From positions 1-64,000 of the forward strand of contig NZ_JAHLEB010000013.1 in assembly GCF_018861735.1 (NCBI RefSeq): a stretch of 64,000 nucleotides of DNA. The letters run 5' to 3'. The DNA comes from Clostridium lacusfryxellense (GTDB taxonomy: Bacteria; Bacillota; Clostridia; Clostridiales; Clostridiaceae). Below, in pieces: positions 35,706 to 44,883 of this stretch. A program made the translations under genes and the position numbers. Under the pieces are notes generated by a model. It did not search any database and had not been told where the DNA came from. It worked only from the letters and a program-made list of their open reading frames with translations. Numbering within the stretch: the first letter of the stretch is position 1; every line of letters starts with the position of its first letter.

Positions 35706-36423
35706 TGTTATAAAAAATTCAAGAGTAACAACTCAAGGTGATAGTGAAATAAACACCCAGTCAAGTGAGACTTTTGTCACTCAAAACAGGGATGATAAAC
35801 AGAAAAGCGAAATATATGACATGGAAAGTTATCAAAACATTGCTAATAATATATTAGAGAATGCACGGCGAGAAAGTCAAGATATCATTTCCAAAGCTTA
35901 TGCTGAAGCAGTGGAGACGAAAGCACAAGCATATCAAGAGGGAATGGAGCAAGGTCATGAGAAAGCTTATAACGAAGCTATTAGTGGGGCGATGCAAGAA
36001 GCAAACAAAGTGAGAGCGGAGGCTGATTCCATATTAGCTAAAGCAAAAGTCGAATATGATGATTACTTAAAAGAGAAGGAAAAACATATAAAAGAACTAA
36101 TTGTAAATATAGCACAAAGTATATTAAAGAAAGAAGTAAAACAAGAAGATGCTTTAAATGAAATGATTTTTAATACTCTTAAAATGGAAAGAAATATAAA
36201 ACTATATATTATAAAAATTAACAGTTCACATTTTGAAATGGTAAAGAGTCAAGTTGAAAATTTTAAAAGTAAACTTGCTTTTCAAGGTGATATTTTTGTA
36301 ATTCAGGATGAGTTTTTAGATGATGGAACTGCCGTTGTTGAAAAAGAGACAGGTAAAAGTATTATAAGTATAGACTATGGCATAGAAAAAATAATAGAAT
36401 TTTTATGTGAAGAGCAAATTTAA
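35695..36423 (+). CDS. fliH: flagellar export ATPase regulator FliH
   Basis: About 242 aa. A long charged, Ala/Glu-rich coiled coil (~35-125) with spaced Gly/Ala (AYQEGMEQGHEKAYNEAISGA) precedes the C-terminal FliH domain that binds FliI. The best start is TTG 35695, spaced 6 nt from GGTGAGG and giving (M)SFNVIKNS; it overlaps fliG by 11 nt. An in-frame ATG at 35650 lies deep in fliG and is less likely. Confidence 0.85.
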   Translation: MSFNVIKNSRVTTQGDSEINTQSSETFVTQNRDDKQKSEIYDMESYQNIANNILENARRESQDIISKAYAEAVETKAQAYQEGMEQGHEKAYNEAISGAMQEANKVRAEADSILAKAKVEYDDYLKEKEKHIKELIVNIAQSILKKEVKQEDALNEMIFNTLKMERNIKLYIIKINSSHFEMVKSQVENFKSKLAFQGDIFVIQDEFLDDGTAVVEKETGKSIISIDYGIEKIIEFLCEEQI

Positions 36424-36446
36424 ATATAGAAAGGGTGATAATCATT

Positions 36447-37754
36447 ATGATAGCTCTAAATTTTGAGTATTTAATGAACAAAATCCCTGAAATTAATTAC
36501 ACTTACTCCGAAGGCGTAGTAAAGAATGTTATAGGTCTTACTATTGAAGTTCAAGGGATAACAGCTTTTGTTGGTGAAGTGTGTAATATCTATAATAAAT
36601 TAAATGAAGAAATTCCTTGTGAAGTTGTTGGATTTCGAGATAAGGATGTAATATTAATGCCCCTTGGTGAACTTGTGGGTATATCAGCTGGATGTAGAGT
36701 GGTACCTACTGGTAGCCCACTTAACGTTAAGTGTTCTGATGAATTGTTTGGAAAAGTCTTGGATGGGCTTGGAAATCCATTAAATGGTTCCGAAATTACA
36801 AGTTATACAACATATTCATTAAATGCATCACCACCGGATCCTTTAAAGAGACGTAGAATAACTGAGATTTTGCCTACTGGAATTAGGGCAATTGATGGTT
36901 TTTTAACTTGTGGAGAAGGACAAAGAGTCGGTATATTTGCAGGTAGTGGCGTAGGTAAGAGTACAACACTAGGGATGCTTGCAAGGGGAGCAAAAGCTGA
37001 TGTAAATGTTATTGCACTTATTGGAGAAAGAGGACGTGAGGTTAGGGATTTTCTTGAAAAAGATTTAGGTGAAGAGGGTATGAAAAAATCAATTATTGTA
37101 TGTGCAACTTCAGATAAATCAGCCCTAGTAAGATTAAAAGGGGCATTTACAGCGACTGCCATTGCAGAATATTTTAGGGATCAAGGGAAAAAAGTTATTT
37201 TAATGATGGATTCAGTTACAAGGTTTGCAATGGCGCAAAGGGAAATAGGACTTGCAATAGGCGAGCCTCCAGCTAGTAAAGGGTATACTCCGTCGGTGTT
37301 TGCAATGTTGCCTAAATTAATGGAAAGAAGTGGAATGTCAGATAAGGGATCTATTACAGCTTTTTATACAGTACTTGTAGATGGTGACGATTTCAATGAA
37401 CCAATAGCTGATGCTGTAAGGGGAATACTTGATGGTCATATTGTTTTATCTAGAGCCCTAGCTGGTAAAAATCATTTTCCTGCTATTGATGTTTTAAATA
37501 GTATTAGTAGGTTAATGTCTGAAATTACTACTGTAGATCATAAAAAAGCTGCTTCTACAGCAAGAGATCTTATGGCAACCTATAAAGACTCTGAAGATTT
37601 AATAAATATAGGGGCCTATGTAAAGGGAAGTAATAAAAAAATAGATAATGCAATTAAGTATAATGACAACATAGAGGCTTATTTAAAGCAAGGAATGAAC
37701 GAGAATACAGATATAAAGGTTAGTTTAGATGTTCTGAAAAATATGTTTGATTAG
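36447..37754 (+). CDS. fliI: flagellum-specific ATPase FliI
   Basis: About 435 aa. It has the Walker A motif AGSGVGKST (from residue 165), Walker B VILMMDSVTRFA and the FliI signature PPASKGYTPSVFAMLPKLMER. FliI hexamers energise type III flagellar export with FliH and FliJ. ATG 36447 is chosen over GTG 36435 because AAGGGTG sits just upstream. Confidence 0.95.
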   Translation: MIALNFEYLMNKIPEINYTYSEGVVKNVIGLTIEVQGITAFVGEVCNIYNKLNEEIPCEVVGFRDKDVILMPLGELVGISAGCRVVPTGSPLNVKCSDELFGKVLDGLGNPLNGSEITSYTTYSLNASPPDPLKRRRITEILPTGIRAIDGFLTCGEGQRVGIFAGSGVGKSTTLGMLARGAKADVNVIALIGERGREVRDFLEKDLGEEGMKKSIIVCATSDKSALVRLKGAFTATAIAEYFRDQGKKVILMMDSVTRFAMAQREIGLAIGEPPASKGYTPSVFAMLPKLMERSGMSDKGSITAFYTVLVDGDDFNEPIADAVRGILDGHIVLSRALAGKNHFPAIDVLNSISRLMSEITTVDHKKAASTARDLMATYKDSEDLINIGAYVKGSNKKIDNAIKYNDNIEAYLKQGMNENTDIKVSLDVLKNMFD

Positions 37755-37778
37755 TTTTTTTTGGAAGGGGGAATTTTA

Positions 37779-38225
37779 TTGGCTGATGTATACAAGTTTA
37801 GTTTACAAAAACTTCTTGATATTAGAAAAGATTTTGAGGATAAAAGCAAACTTAAATTTAAAGAAGCGCAAAGAGAGAAAGATATGGTAGAAAAAGAGAT
37901 AAATGATTTAAAAGAAAAGTATAAAAGTCATAAAAATATAGATTCTTTTGAATCAGTTATTAATCAAAAAATAACACAAAATTATTTAAATGCTTTAAAT
38001 TTCGCAATTGATAAAAATACAATAGTCTTTGAGGATAAAGAAAAGATATTAGAGAAAAGAAGAGAAGAATTAAAAAAATGCCAGGTTGAAAAAAAGACTG
38101 TTGAGATTTTAAAAGAGAATCAGAAAATTGCTTTTTTAAAAGAACAAAATCTAGTAGAACAAAAGAGCAATGATGAGTTTGCGCTTTTTGCTTTTATTAG
38201 AAATAATCATCGGCAAAGGAGGTGA
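37779..38225 (+). CDS. fliJ: flagellar export protein FliJ
   Basis: About 148 aa, nearly entirely charged coiled coil, beginning VYKFSLQKLLDIRKDFEDKSKLKFKEAQRE, the usual FliJ start. The TTG at 37779 has GGAAGGGGG 7 nt ahead; the ORF could be opened at TTG 37761 but that overlaps the ribosome site. FliJ links FliI to FlhA. Confidence 0.88.
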   Translation: MADVYKFSLQKLLDIRKDFEDKSKLKFKEAQREKDMVEKEINDLKEKYKSHKNIDSFESVINQKITQNYLNALNFAIDKNTIVFEDKEKILEKRREELKKCQVEKKTVEILKENQKIAFLKEQNLVEQKSNDEFALFAFIRNNHRQRR

Positions 38226-38230
38226 AATAA

Positions 38231-39730
38231 GTGAATGTAAATAGCAATATAATTACAAATCCTAAATCTAATTATAAAAGTCCTGGATTATCAAAAGATT
38301 ATAGCAAAAAAGAAGAATTTAAAACAACTTTAGATGGTCAACAATATCGATCTACAAACAAAAATGCCAGCTCAAAATACAGTGAAAACCAAAAATCAGA
38401 TAAAAAAAATAATGAAAACAAGAGCGATAATGTTTCTAATATCAAAGTTAAAGATCTTGCCGCAAAGGAAACAGACAACTCAACCAATAATAAAGAAGTA
38501 GGTGGAGTTGAATTAAAACAAAACACTGAAAAATTGTCAAAAGAGTTGGTAGGCGAAGATAAGACCTCAGATGATGCTGAAGAGATACAGCAGATGTTAC
38601 AATCATTAATTTTTATGCTTCAAAATATTCCTGAAACTACGGATGTTGTTAAAGGTGAAAATGAACTTAATTCTACTAATTTAGAATCTTTAATTAATCT
38701 AAAACCATCAATTAAACTAGAACCTTCAATAGACGGGAATAAATTAGTCTCAAAGGAAAATAACACTCTAGAAAACAAGATCAGTGAAATAGTAAATTTG
38801 ATGAAAACTCTAAAAGAAAGTAATGAATTATCACCTGAGATAAAAGATATGTTGAAAAGCAAGCTTAATCAAGTAATATCACTTGCAGAAAACTCAAAAG
38901 CAAGTAACGTTGTTTCGGATCAAATACTTAGTGTCATGAAAAAACTAACTAGTGAAGTTAATGATGGTAATGGAGAGTTAGGTATATTAAAAAATCTTAG
39001 GTTTCAAAATATTTCAGTTAATAGTGAGGAAAAATCAATCAAAGATAATCTATTAACAGAGTTAAGTTCTCAGAACACAAAGATAATTTCTGAAATTTCT
39101 CCAAATAAGCAAATGCCTAGTTCAGCTGATACTAGTGGAAATAATAAAAATTCAGGTAATAGCTCCTTTGAAGAAAAGTTTCTTAAAAGTTTAATGGGTG
39201 AGGATAAGGATGAAACAAAAATATCAAAAGCAGTAAATTTTATGAATCAATTTGAGTCTGTAAAAACTTCAGAAACGCCAAAAATTGTTGCTTCAAACAA
39301 TTTAGTCATTGATAAAAATAATTTTGAAGTTGATGTGATTAAAAATATAAAATTCATGGAAATTAATAATATTAAAAATCTAACAGTAAAAATGAATCCT
39401 AAGGAACTTGGAGAAGTAACAATTAGGCTTACTATGGAAAGCGGAATTATGAAAGCAAGTATATCTGCTCAAAATAAGGAAACCTTTAATTTGTTAAACC
39501 TAAACATTCAAGATATTAGTGATAGATTGAAAAACATGGATATTAAAATTCAAAGCTTAGACATAAATATTTATCAGGATTCAACCTTTTTTAGTAAAGA
39601 CTCTAGTAATAGAAATAACAATGAAAACCAAAACAACACCGCAAGTACAAATGTGGATTTAGATGAAGAAGATATTTCTATAACAAGCGATAACGTTATA
39701 GAAGAAAATCAGGTAAATGAATTCGTTTAA
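38231..39730 (+). CDS. fliK: hook-length control protein FliK
   Basis: A 499-aa protein with a long Asn/Ser/Lys-rich, disordered N-terminal half and a conserved C-terminal FliK domain (NLTVKMNPKELGEVTIRLTMESGIMKASISAQNKETFNLLNLNIQDISDRLKNMDIKI). GTG 38231 follows AAAGGAGG, which overlaps the end of fliJ. It measures hook length and triggers the export substrate switch with FlhB. Confidence 0.92.
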   Translation: MNVNSNIITNPKSNYKSPGLSKDYSKKEEFKTTLDGQQYRSTNKNASSKYSENQKSDKKNNENKSDNVSNIKVKDLAAKETDNSTNNKEVGGVELKQNTEKLSKELVGEDKTSDDAEEIQQMLQSLIFMLQNIPETTDVVKGENELNSTNLESLINLKPSIKLEPSIDGNKLVSKENNTLENKISEIVNLMKTLKESNELSPEIKDMLKSKLNQVISLAENSKASNVVSDQILSVMKKLTSEVNDGNGELGILKNLRFQNISVNSEEKSIKDNLLTELSSQNTKIISEISPNKQMPSSADTSGNNKNSGNSSFEEKFLKSLMGEDKDETKISKAVNFMNQFESVKTSETPKIVASNNLVIDKNNFEVDVIKNIKFMEINNIKNLTVKMNPKELGEVTIRLTMESGIMKASISAQNKETFNLLNLNIQDISDRLKNMDIKIQSLDINIYQDSTFFSKDSSNRNNNENQNNTASTNVDLDEEDISITSDNVIEENQVNEFV

Positions 39731-39768
39731 TTATATTAAAATATAAGAATGCTTAAGGGGTGATTGAA

Positions 39769-40434
39769 ATGACAACTGATGCGACAACAGGACTAACAAA
39801 TTCTGAAATAGCAAGTTTAGCAAGGGCTACAAGCAGAGGTACTAAAATTGTGAAAAAAGGTCAAGAAATGGATCAAAATTCATTTTTAAAAATACTTTCT
39901 GCAGAACTTACCAACCAAGATCCTACTAATGCTAAGGATGGTACAGAATTTGTAGCTCAAATGGCTCAATTTGCGTCTCTAGAGCAAATGACCAATATAA
40001 ATAGCTCTATATCTTTTTCAACCTCAACTTCGCTGGTTGGTAAAGTGGTAGCTTTTAGCAGTTATGATTCAAATGGAGTGCAATACGGGGGCACTGTTAA
40101 GGCAGTTTTCCAGGAATCCGGTGCAACCTATATGGCAGTAAAACTCTCAGATGGTTCAGTAAAAGATTTTCCAGCTGACACTTTAACAGATGTTATAGAT
40201 GTGCCAGATAACACATTAGAGTATTTAAATGGTAATATGGTGTTTTCTGCGGCTATTAGTTTAATTGGTAAGCAAGTTAAGACTGTAACTTTAGACGATG
40301 GTGTAGCATATTCAGGAACGGTTAAAAGTGTATTTAAAGATACTACAGGAATTAAATTAACAATAGCTTATGATAAAGATGGTGTAGAAACAACTAAAGA
40401 CATAAACTATGAGGATATTTCAAAGGCAGAATAA
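39769..40434 (+). CDS. flgD: hook cap protein FlgD
   Basis: About 221 aa. KKGQEMDQNSFLKILSAELTNQDPTNAKDGTEFVAQMAQFASLEQMTNI is the FlgD signature. Two short repeat modules follow (SLVGKVVAFSS and SLIGKQVKTVTL), the second probably a duplicated beta unit. ATG 39769 is 8 nt from AAGGGG. Confidence 0.94.
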   Translation: MTTDATTGLTNSEIASLARATSRGTKIVKKGQEMDQNSFLKILSAELTNQDPTNAKDGTEFVAQMAQFASLEQMTNINSSISFSTSTSLVGKVVAFSSYDSNGVQYGGTVKAVFQESGATYMAVKLSDGSVKDFPADTLTDVIDVPDNTLEYLNGNMVFSAAISLIGKQVKTVTLDDGVAYSGTVKSVFKDTTGIKLTIAYDKDGVETTKDINYEDISKAE

Positions 40435-40472
40435 TAAAAGTATTTAATTAAGATAGTAAGGTGAGGTTCAAT

Positions 40473-40874
40473 ATGTCGTATAGAGTGATAAATGGTAAAC
40501 TTTACTCAAATGTAGACTTTACTGAGTATTCAGCAGAGGGACTTAAAAGTAAAAATGTTAAGGCAAATGAAGATAAAAACATCTTTAGTAAAATTTTAGA
40601 TAAGCAGATAAAAAATGAAGAATCTTTCACTATATCTTCCCATGCAGCTCAAAGACTTAATAGTAGAAATATTGATTTTAATGATGATGATTTGAAGAAG
40701 ATTAATGAAGGGATAAACATGGCTAACAAAAAAGGTGTAAAACAATCCTTAATAATGTATAAGGATATGGCACTAATTACTAGTATAAAAAACAGGACCG
40801 TAATTACGGCTTTAGACAAAAATGAAAGTCAAGGGAAAATAATAACCAATATAGATAGTGTAGTTATGATATAG
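40473..40874 (+). CDS. flagellar operon protein, TIGR02530 type
   Basis: About 133 aa. The C-terminal part (FTISSHAAQRLNSRNI, then VKQSLIMYKDMALITSIKNRTVITALDK and TNIDSVVMI) matches the small family always found between flgD and flgE in Firmicutes. Role unknown, presumably hook assembly. ATG 40473 is preceded by AAGGTGAGG. Confidence 0.85.
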   Translation: MSYRVINGKLYSNVDFTEYSAEGLKSKNVKANEDKNIFSKILDKQIKNEESFTISSHAAQRLNSRNIDFNDDDLKKINEGINMANKKGVKQSLIMYKDMALITSIKNRTVITALDKNESQGKIITNIDSVVMI

Positions 40875-40995
40875 GCCGGACCTTTTAGGAAGCTTAACTT
40901 TGTGGAATGATAGAAGCAAAGGGATAAAATATAATTACAAATAAATTTTGGAATACGATTCTATTAAAATACAAAAACAAAACGGGGGTAATATT

Positions 40996-42135
40996 ATGTT
41001 AAGATCATTATACTCAGGAATAAGTGGAATGAAGGTTAATCAGGTTAAATTGGACGTTATTGCAAATAATATAGCAAATGTTGGGACTACAGCTTTCAAA
41101 AGCTCAAGAGTTAGATTTCAGGATATGGTAAGTCAAAGTATGTCTCAAGCCTTAGCTCCCGGAACTAATCAGGGTGGAGTTAACCCAAAACAAGTAGGAC
41201 TTGGAGTACAAGTTGCGGGAATAGATACTATGGTAGGGCAAGGAATGATGCAACCAACTTCTAGAAATCTTGATGTGGCTATGGATGGTGAAGGTTACTT
41301 GATGCTTGGTAAAGGGCAAACACCTAAAGGAACTGCAGTTGTAGGAATTATAGATGCAGCGGCACCTACAACCACTACAACTGGTGCAACTGCTTCAGGG
41401 GTTGCATTAAATACTGACAGTACAGTTGGTGCAACTAATGGACTAAACTTATCTTATACAAGAGATGGTGCTTTAACATTGGATAATGAAGGTAATTTAT
41501 TGAATTCTGACGGATTAAGGATATTAGGATATTCAGTTACTGATGGCACAAGTGTAAGTTTAGATTATGATATTAATGGAAAATCAGTTTCAAAATATGT
41601 TAACGCAGATGACAAAGGTATCAAGACATCTCCTAATTTACTTCCACTTGTTATTCCAGACACTATTTATGTTCCTGGTACCCCTGCAATAGCAGCTGTT
41701 GCTGCAAATGGTACTACACCTGCTGTTGTTGGTGTTGCTGCAACTCTTGGTACTACTGCAAGAATTACAACATTTTCAATAGAAAAAGACGGAACAATAA
41801 AAGCTGTTTTAGATAGTGGTAAAGTGGCAGTTCTTGGACAAATTGCTATGGTATCCTTTAAGAATCCTGCAGGGCTTGAGAAAGTAGGGGGAAATGTGGT
41901 TACTAATACCTCCAATTCTGGTGAGCCAGTAATAAGATCAGGGGTTGGAACTACAACAAACAATAATAGCGCAGGCTATGGCGACATGCTTCAAGGAATG
42001 CTTGAAATGTCAAATGTTGATTTAGCTGAACAGTTTACAGATATGATAGTATCACAAAGGGCTTTCCAAGCATCAGGTAAAGCAATTACTACAGGAGATG
42101 AGATATTACAAGAAATAATAGGTCTTAAAAGATAG
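40996..42135 (+). CDS. flgE: flagellar hook protein FlgE
   Basis: About 379 aa. MLRSLYSGISGMKVNQVKLDVIANNIANVGTTAFKSSRVRFQDM at the N-terminus and DLAEQFTDMIVSQRAFQASGKAI at the C-terminus are hook signatures. The middle has an Ala/Thr/Pro-rich insert (around 240-265) of low complexity. ATG 40996 follows GGGGG; the upstream in-frame start at 40948 would add an atypical leader. A terminator hairpin follows. Confidence 0.94.
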   Translation: MLRSLYSGISGMKVNQVKLDVIANNIANVGTTAFKSSRVRFQDMVSQSMSQALAPGTNQGGVNPKQVGLGVQVAGIDTMVGQGMMQPTSRNLDVAMDGEGYLMLGKGQTPKGTAVVGIIDAAAPTTTTTGATASGVALNTDSTVGATNGLNLSYTRDGALTLDNEGNLLNSDGLRILGYSVTDGTSVSLDYDINGKSVSKYVNADDKGIKTSPNLLPLVIPDTIYVPGTPAIAAVAANGTTPAVVGVAATLGTTARITTFSIEKDGTIKAVLDSGKVAVLGQIAMVSFKNPAGLEKVGGNVVTNTSNSGEPVIRSGVGTTTNNNSAGYGDMLQGMLEMSNVDLAEQFTDMIVSQRAFQASGKAITTGDEILQEIIGLKR

Positions 42136-42165
42136 TATAATTTAGCTAATTAAAATTAATTTGTA

Positions 42166-42210
42166 GTAAGTCTCAAATGCTTTTAGTATTTGGGACTTAC
42201 CAAATTTTTT
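42166..42210 (+). terminator. terminator inside the flagellar operon, between flgE and flbD
   Basis: A 13-bp stem (42166-42178 with 42188-42200), loop of 9 nt, then CAAATTTTTT. Outer bases AATTTG/CAAATT can extend it. It would stop or reduce transcription after the highly needed hook gene; the genes beyond are motor and export gate genes. Confidence 0.75.
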
Positions 42211-42270
42211 ATAACTTATTCTTATTAATATTTAATAATTAATACTACATAAAATATCATAGGAGGTCCC

Positions 42271-42462
42271 ATGATAAAACTTACGGGTTTCAATAAAAAA
42301 GAATTTATTTTAAATGCTGAAATTATAGAAAAAATTGAAATAATGCCAGAGACATTAATAACGTTAATAAACGGCAAGAAATACATAGTTATTGAGAGTA
42401 CAGATGAAGTAATTGAAAAAGTTGTTAAATATAAAAAGAGGATATTCTCTGGGGAGTTTTAG
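42271..42462 (+). CDS. flbD: FlbD/SwrD family protein
   Basis: A 63-aa FlbD-type protein (MIKLTGFNKKEFILNAEIIEKIEIMPETLITLINGKKYIVIEST). In Bacillus the homologue SwrD raises motor power for swarming. It has AGGAGG upstream and is followed 11 nt later by motA, consistent with a stator-linked role. Confidence 0.9.
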   Translation: MIKLTGFNKKEFILNAEIIEKIEIMPETLITLINGKKYIVIESTDEVIEKVVKYKKRIFSGEF

Positions 42463-42473
42463 GAGGCAATAGG

Positions 42474-43286
42474 ATGAAAAAACATGATATATCGACCACT
42501 ATTGGGCTTATAGCGGGGACTGGCTTAACCTTTTGGGGAATGGCTGCTGGTGGAACTAATTTAATAATATTTTTTGACCCGGCGTCAATAGCAATTACAG
42601 TTGGGGGATCGTTTGCGGCGTTACTTATAGCATACCCTGTTTCAGCAATGAAGAAAGTAATGACGCTTATTATACAATCTTTTAAAGAAAGTACATCATC
42701 AAATACAGAGATTATTGATAGTTTTACAAACTTGTCTAAAAAAGCAAGAAGAGAAGGTCTTTTATCTCTTGAAGATGAAATGTCTACTCTCACTAATGAA
42801 TTTCTGAAAAAAGGACTACAAATGGTGGTGGATGGGCTAGAACCCGAAACTATAAAAGATATTATGGAACTGGAAATAGGTGAGATGGAAAGAAGGCATA
42901 CTGATGGAGCTAATATGTTAAAAGCATGGGCAGCTTATGCACCAGCTTTTGGTATGATAGGAACCCTAGTAGGACTTATTCAGATGCTCGCCAATTTAAG
43001 TGATTCATCGGCCCTTGCTTCTGGTATGGGAAAAGCTTTAATAACTACATTTTATGGTGCGTTACTTGCAAACATAATTTTAGTTCCTATGGCGCAGAAT
43101 TTAAATTATAAATCGAGCATTGAAGTAAATAATCGAGAGATGATGCTTGAGGGAATACTTGCAATTCAATCTGGAGTAAATCCGAGAATTGTTGAAGAAA
43201 AATTAATGTCTTACCTAGCACCAAACGAGAGAATTAAATTTGTTGCAGATCATGCTAAAGAGGCTGAGGTGACAGAAAATGTCTAG
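42474..43286 (+). CDS. motA: flagellar stator protein MotA
   Basis: A 270-aa MotA with four membrane helices (about 8-25, 33-52, 148-170, 182-202). The conserved AWAAYAPAFGMIGTLVGLIQML and STFYGALLAN-type TTFYGALLANIIL segments are present, and a cytoplasmic loop carries charged residues for FliG contact. It overlaps motB by 8 nt. Confidence 0.95.
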   Translation: MKKHDISTTIGLIAGTGLTFWGMAAGGTNLIIFFDPASIAITVGGSFAALLIAYPVSAMKKVMTLIIQSFKESTSSNTEIIDSFTNLSKKARREGLLSLEDEMSTLTNEFLKKGLQMVVDGLEPETIKDIMELEIGEMERRHTDGANMLKAWAAYAPAFGMIGTLVGLIQMLANLSDSSALASGMGKALITTFYGALLANIILVPMAQNLNYKSSIEVNNREMMLEGILAIQSGVNPRIVEEKLMSYLAPNERIKFVADHAKEAEVTENV

Positions 43287-44019
43287 AAAAAAAAGTGGCG
43301 GCGAAGAGATGCGAACAGATGGCTGGATGGCTACATTTGCTGATACAATGACACTGCTTCTTACTTTCTTCGTTTTATTGTATTCATTTTCTACAGTTGA
43401 TGCAGCAAAATTTAAACAAATAGCATCATCACTTCAATCAGTATTGACTGGTGAAAGTGGGAAAAGTGTATTAGATTCTACAGTGAAAAGTGGAGAGGTT
43501 CCAGTGGTGGGGGAATCCGTGCCATCTACAACGCCCTCAACAACTAATAGTACTGAAGACATGTATAAAAAAGTTCAAGCCTTCGTAAAGGATAAAAAAC
43601 TAGATAATACTGTAGTAATAAAATCCGATAAACGAGGAGTTATAATCCAGCTTAGGGAAAATATTATATTTGAAAGTGGGAAAGCAAACATTATAGATAA
43701 AAGTAAACCGGTTTTAAATTCAATATATACTTTAATATCTGCATTTCCTAATGATATTGTAATAGAAGGCCATACAGACAATATACCAATTAGCAATTAT
43801 GAGTACAAAAACAATTGGCAATTATCTTCTGCTAGAGCACTTACAGTACTTGAATATTTTGTAGGAGGAAAGGCTCAAGCTAAGCAGGAACGATTTACAT
43901 CAGTTGCATATGGTCAATACAAACCAATAGTCGCTAATAATAGCGATGCGAATAGGGCTTTAAATAGAAGAGTAAATATTTTAATTGTCGCAAGCGACGA
44001 GGAGGCGAATACAAAGTGA
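43279..44019 (+). CDS. motB: flagellar stator protein MotB
   Basis: A 246-aa MotB. The single membrane helix has the proton-path aspartate D22 in FADTMTLLLTFFVLL, and a C-terminal OmpA/MotB peptidoglycan-binding domain has VIEGHTDNIPI and RRVNI. A Ser/Thr/Pro-rich linker lies at ~75-95. Residues typical of sodium or proton use cannot be told apart with confidence here. Confidence 0.95.
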   Translation: MSRKKSGGEEMRTDGWMATFADTMTLLLTFFVLLYSFSTVDAAKFKQIASSLQSVLTGESGKSVLDSTVKSGEVPVVGESVPSTTPSTTNSTEDMYKKVQAFVKDKKLDNTVVIKSDKRGVIIQLRENIIFESGKANIIDKSKPVLNSIYTLISAFPNDIVIEGHTDNIPISNYEYKNNWQLSSARALTVLEYFVGGKAQAKQERFTSVAYGQYKPIVANNSDANRALNRRVNILIVASDEEANTK

Positions 44020-44480
44020 GTGAGAAAGTAAAAAAAGGTGGAAATAGTTTCAAAATAATAATTATAGTATTACTAGTATTGATTATAGTTGGCGGGGGTG
44101 CGTTTGCAGGTTTTTATTTCCTTGGCAATAAAAATGAAGTGGCTACTACAACAAAACCAAAAGTTGTGCAAACTAATGAGGTAACTTATTCTTTAGATGA
44201 ATGTACACTTAATTTAACAAATGAAGATGGATTTTTATATCTTAAGGTTTTAGTTTTCATTGGTTACGAAGATAATGCAGATTTAGCTGCTGAACTCGAA
44301 ACAAAAAAACCAATAATAAGAGATACCGTTATAGCATCTCTTAGAGCGAAAAAAGATACGGATTTTACTACAAAAGGTGTCGAGCTTATAAAAACTGAGC
44401 TTATTGCAAGAATAAATCCACTCTTATCAAAAGGGAAAATTTCTCACGTATATATTAATGATATAGTGATAAGCAGGTGA
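44016..44480 (+). CDS. fliL: flagellar basal body protein FliL
   Basis: A 154-aa FliL with a single N-terminal membrane helix (~13-32) and the FliL domain (EVTYSLDECTLNLTNEDGFLYLKVLVFIGYED and RDTVIASLRAKKDTDF). GTG 44016 overlaps the motB stop by 4 nt. FliL assists the stator. Confidence 0.93.
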   Translation: MSEKVKKGGNSFKIIIIVLLVLIIVGGGAFAGFYFLGNKNEVATTTKPKVVQTNEVTYSLDECTLNLTNEDGFLYLKVLVFIGYEDNADLAAELETKKPIIRDTVIASLRAKKDTDFTTKGVELIKTELIARINPLLSKGKISHVYINDIVISR

Positions 44481-44484
44481 TAAA

Positions 44485-44883
44485 ATGATAGATGGTCAAT
44501 TTTGGTTATTAATTATAAAGATTATAATATTCTTACCATTCATATTATTTATTTTATATTTATCATTAAAATATGGTGGAAATAAACTTCTAAAATTACA
44601 AGATGGAAGATATATGAAAATATTGGACAGAGTAGCACTATCTAAGGAAAATAGCATAATAGTTGTAAAAATTGGTCAAAAGGCATATGCTATGTCATCA
44701 AGTTCAAAAGAGGTTAACATTTTGTTTGAAGTGCCAAAGGATGAAATTATTAATATTGAAAGCACTAAAGAGCTACCTCAATATGAAGACATGAAGGAAT
44801 TATTTAAAAAACATATTTTGAAAAAGAAAACAAATCTTGAAAAAGAAACAAATGAGGAAGTTAAATATGAAATTAAAAAATAA
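44485..44883 (+). CDS. fliO: flagellar export component FliO (FliZ-type)
   Basis: A 132-aa protein with one membrane helix (~8-28), then a conserved YGGNKLLKLQDGRYMKILDRVALSKENSIIVVKIGQKAYAM segment typical of FliO/FliZ, and a Lys/Glu-rich tail. It assists FliP insertion; fliP overlaps its 3' end by 17 nt. Confidence 0.88.
   Translation: MIDGQFWLLIIKIIIFLPFILFILYLSLKYGGNKLLKLQDGRYMKILDRVALSKENSIIVVKIGQKAYAMSSSSKEVNILFEVPKDEIINIESTKELPQYEDMKELFKKHILKKKTNLEKETNEEVKYEIKK

Noticed and set aside
43626-43633. CCGATAA sigma-28 -10 match inside motB
   Set aside because: No TAAA at the 15-nt spacing; it is coding sequence.
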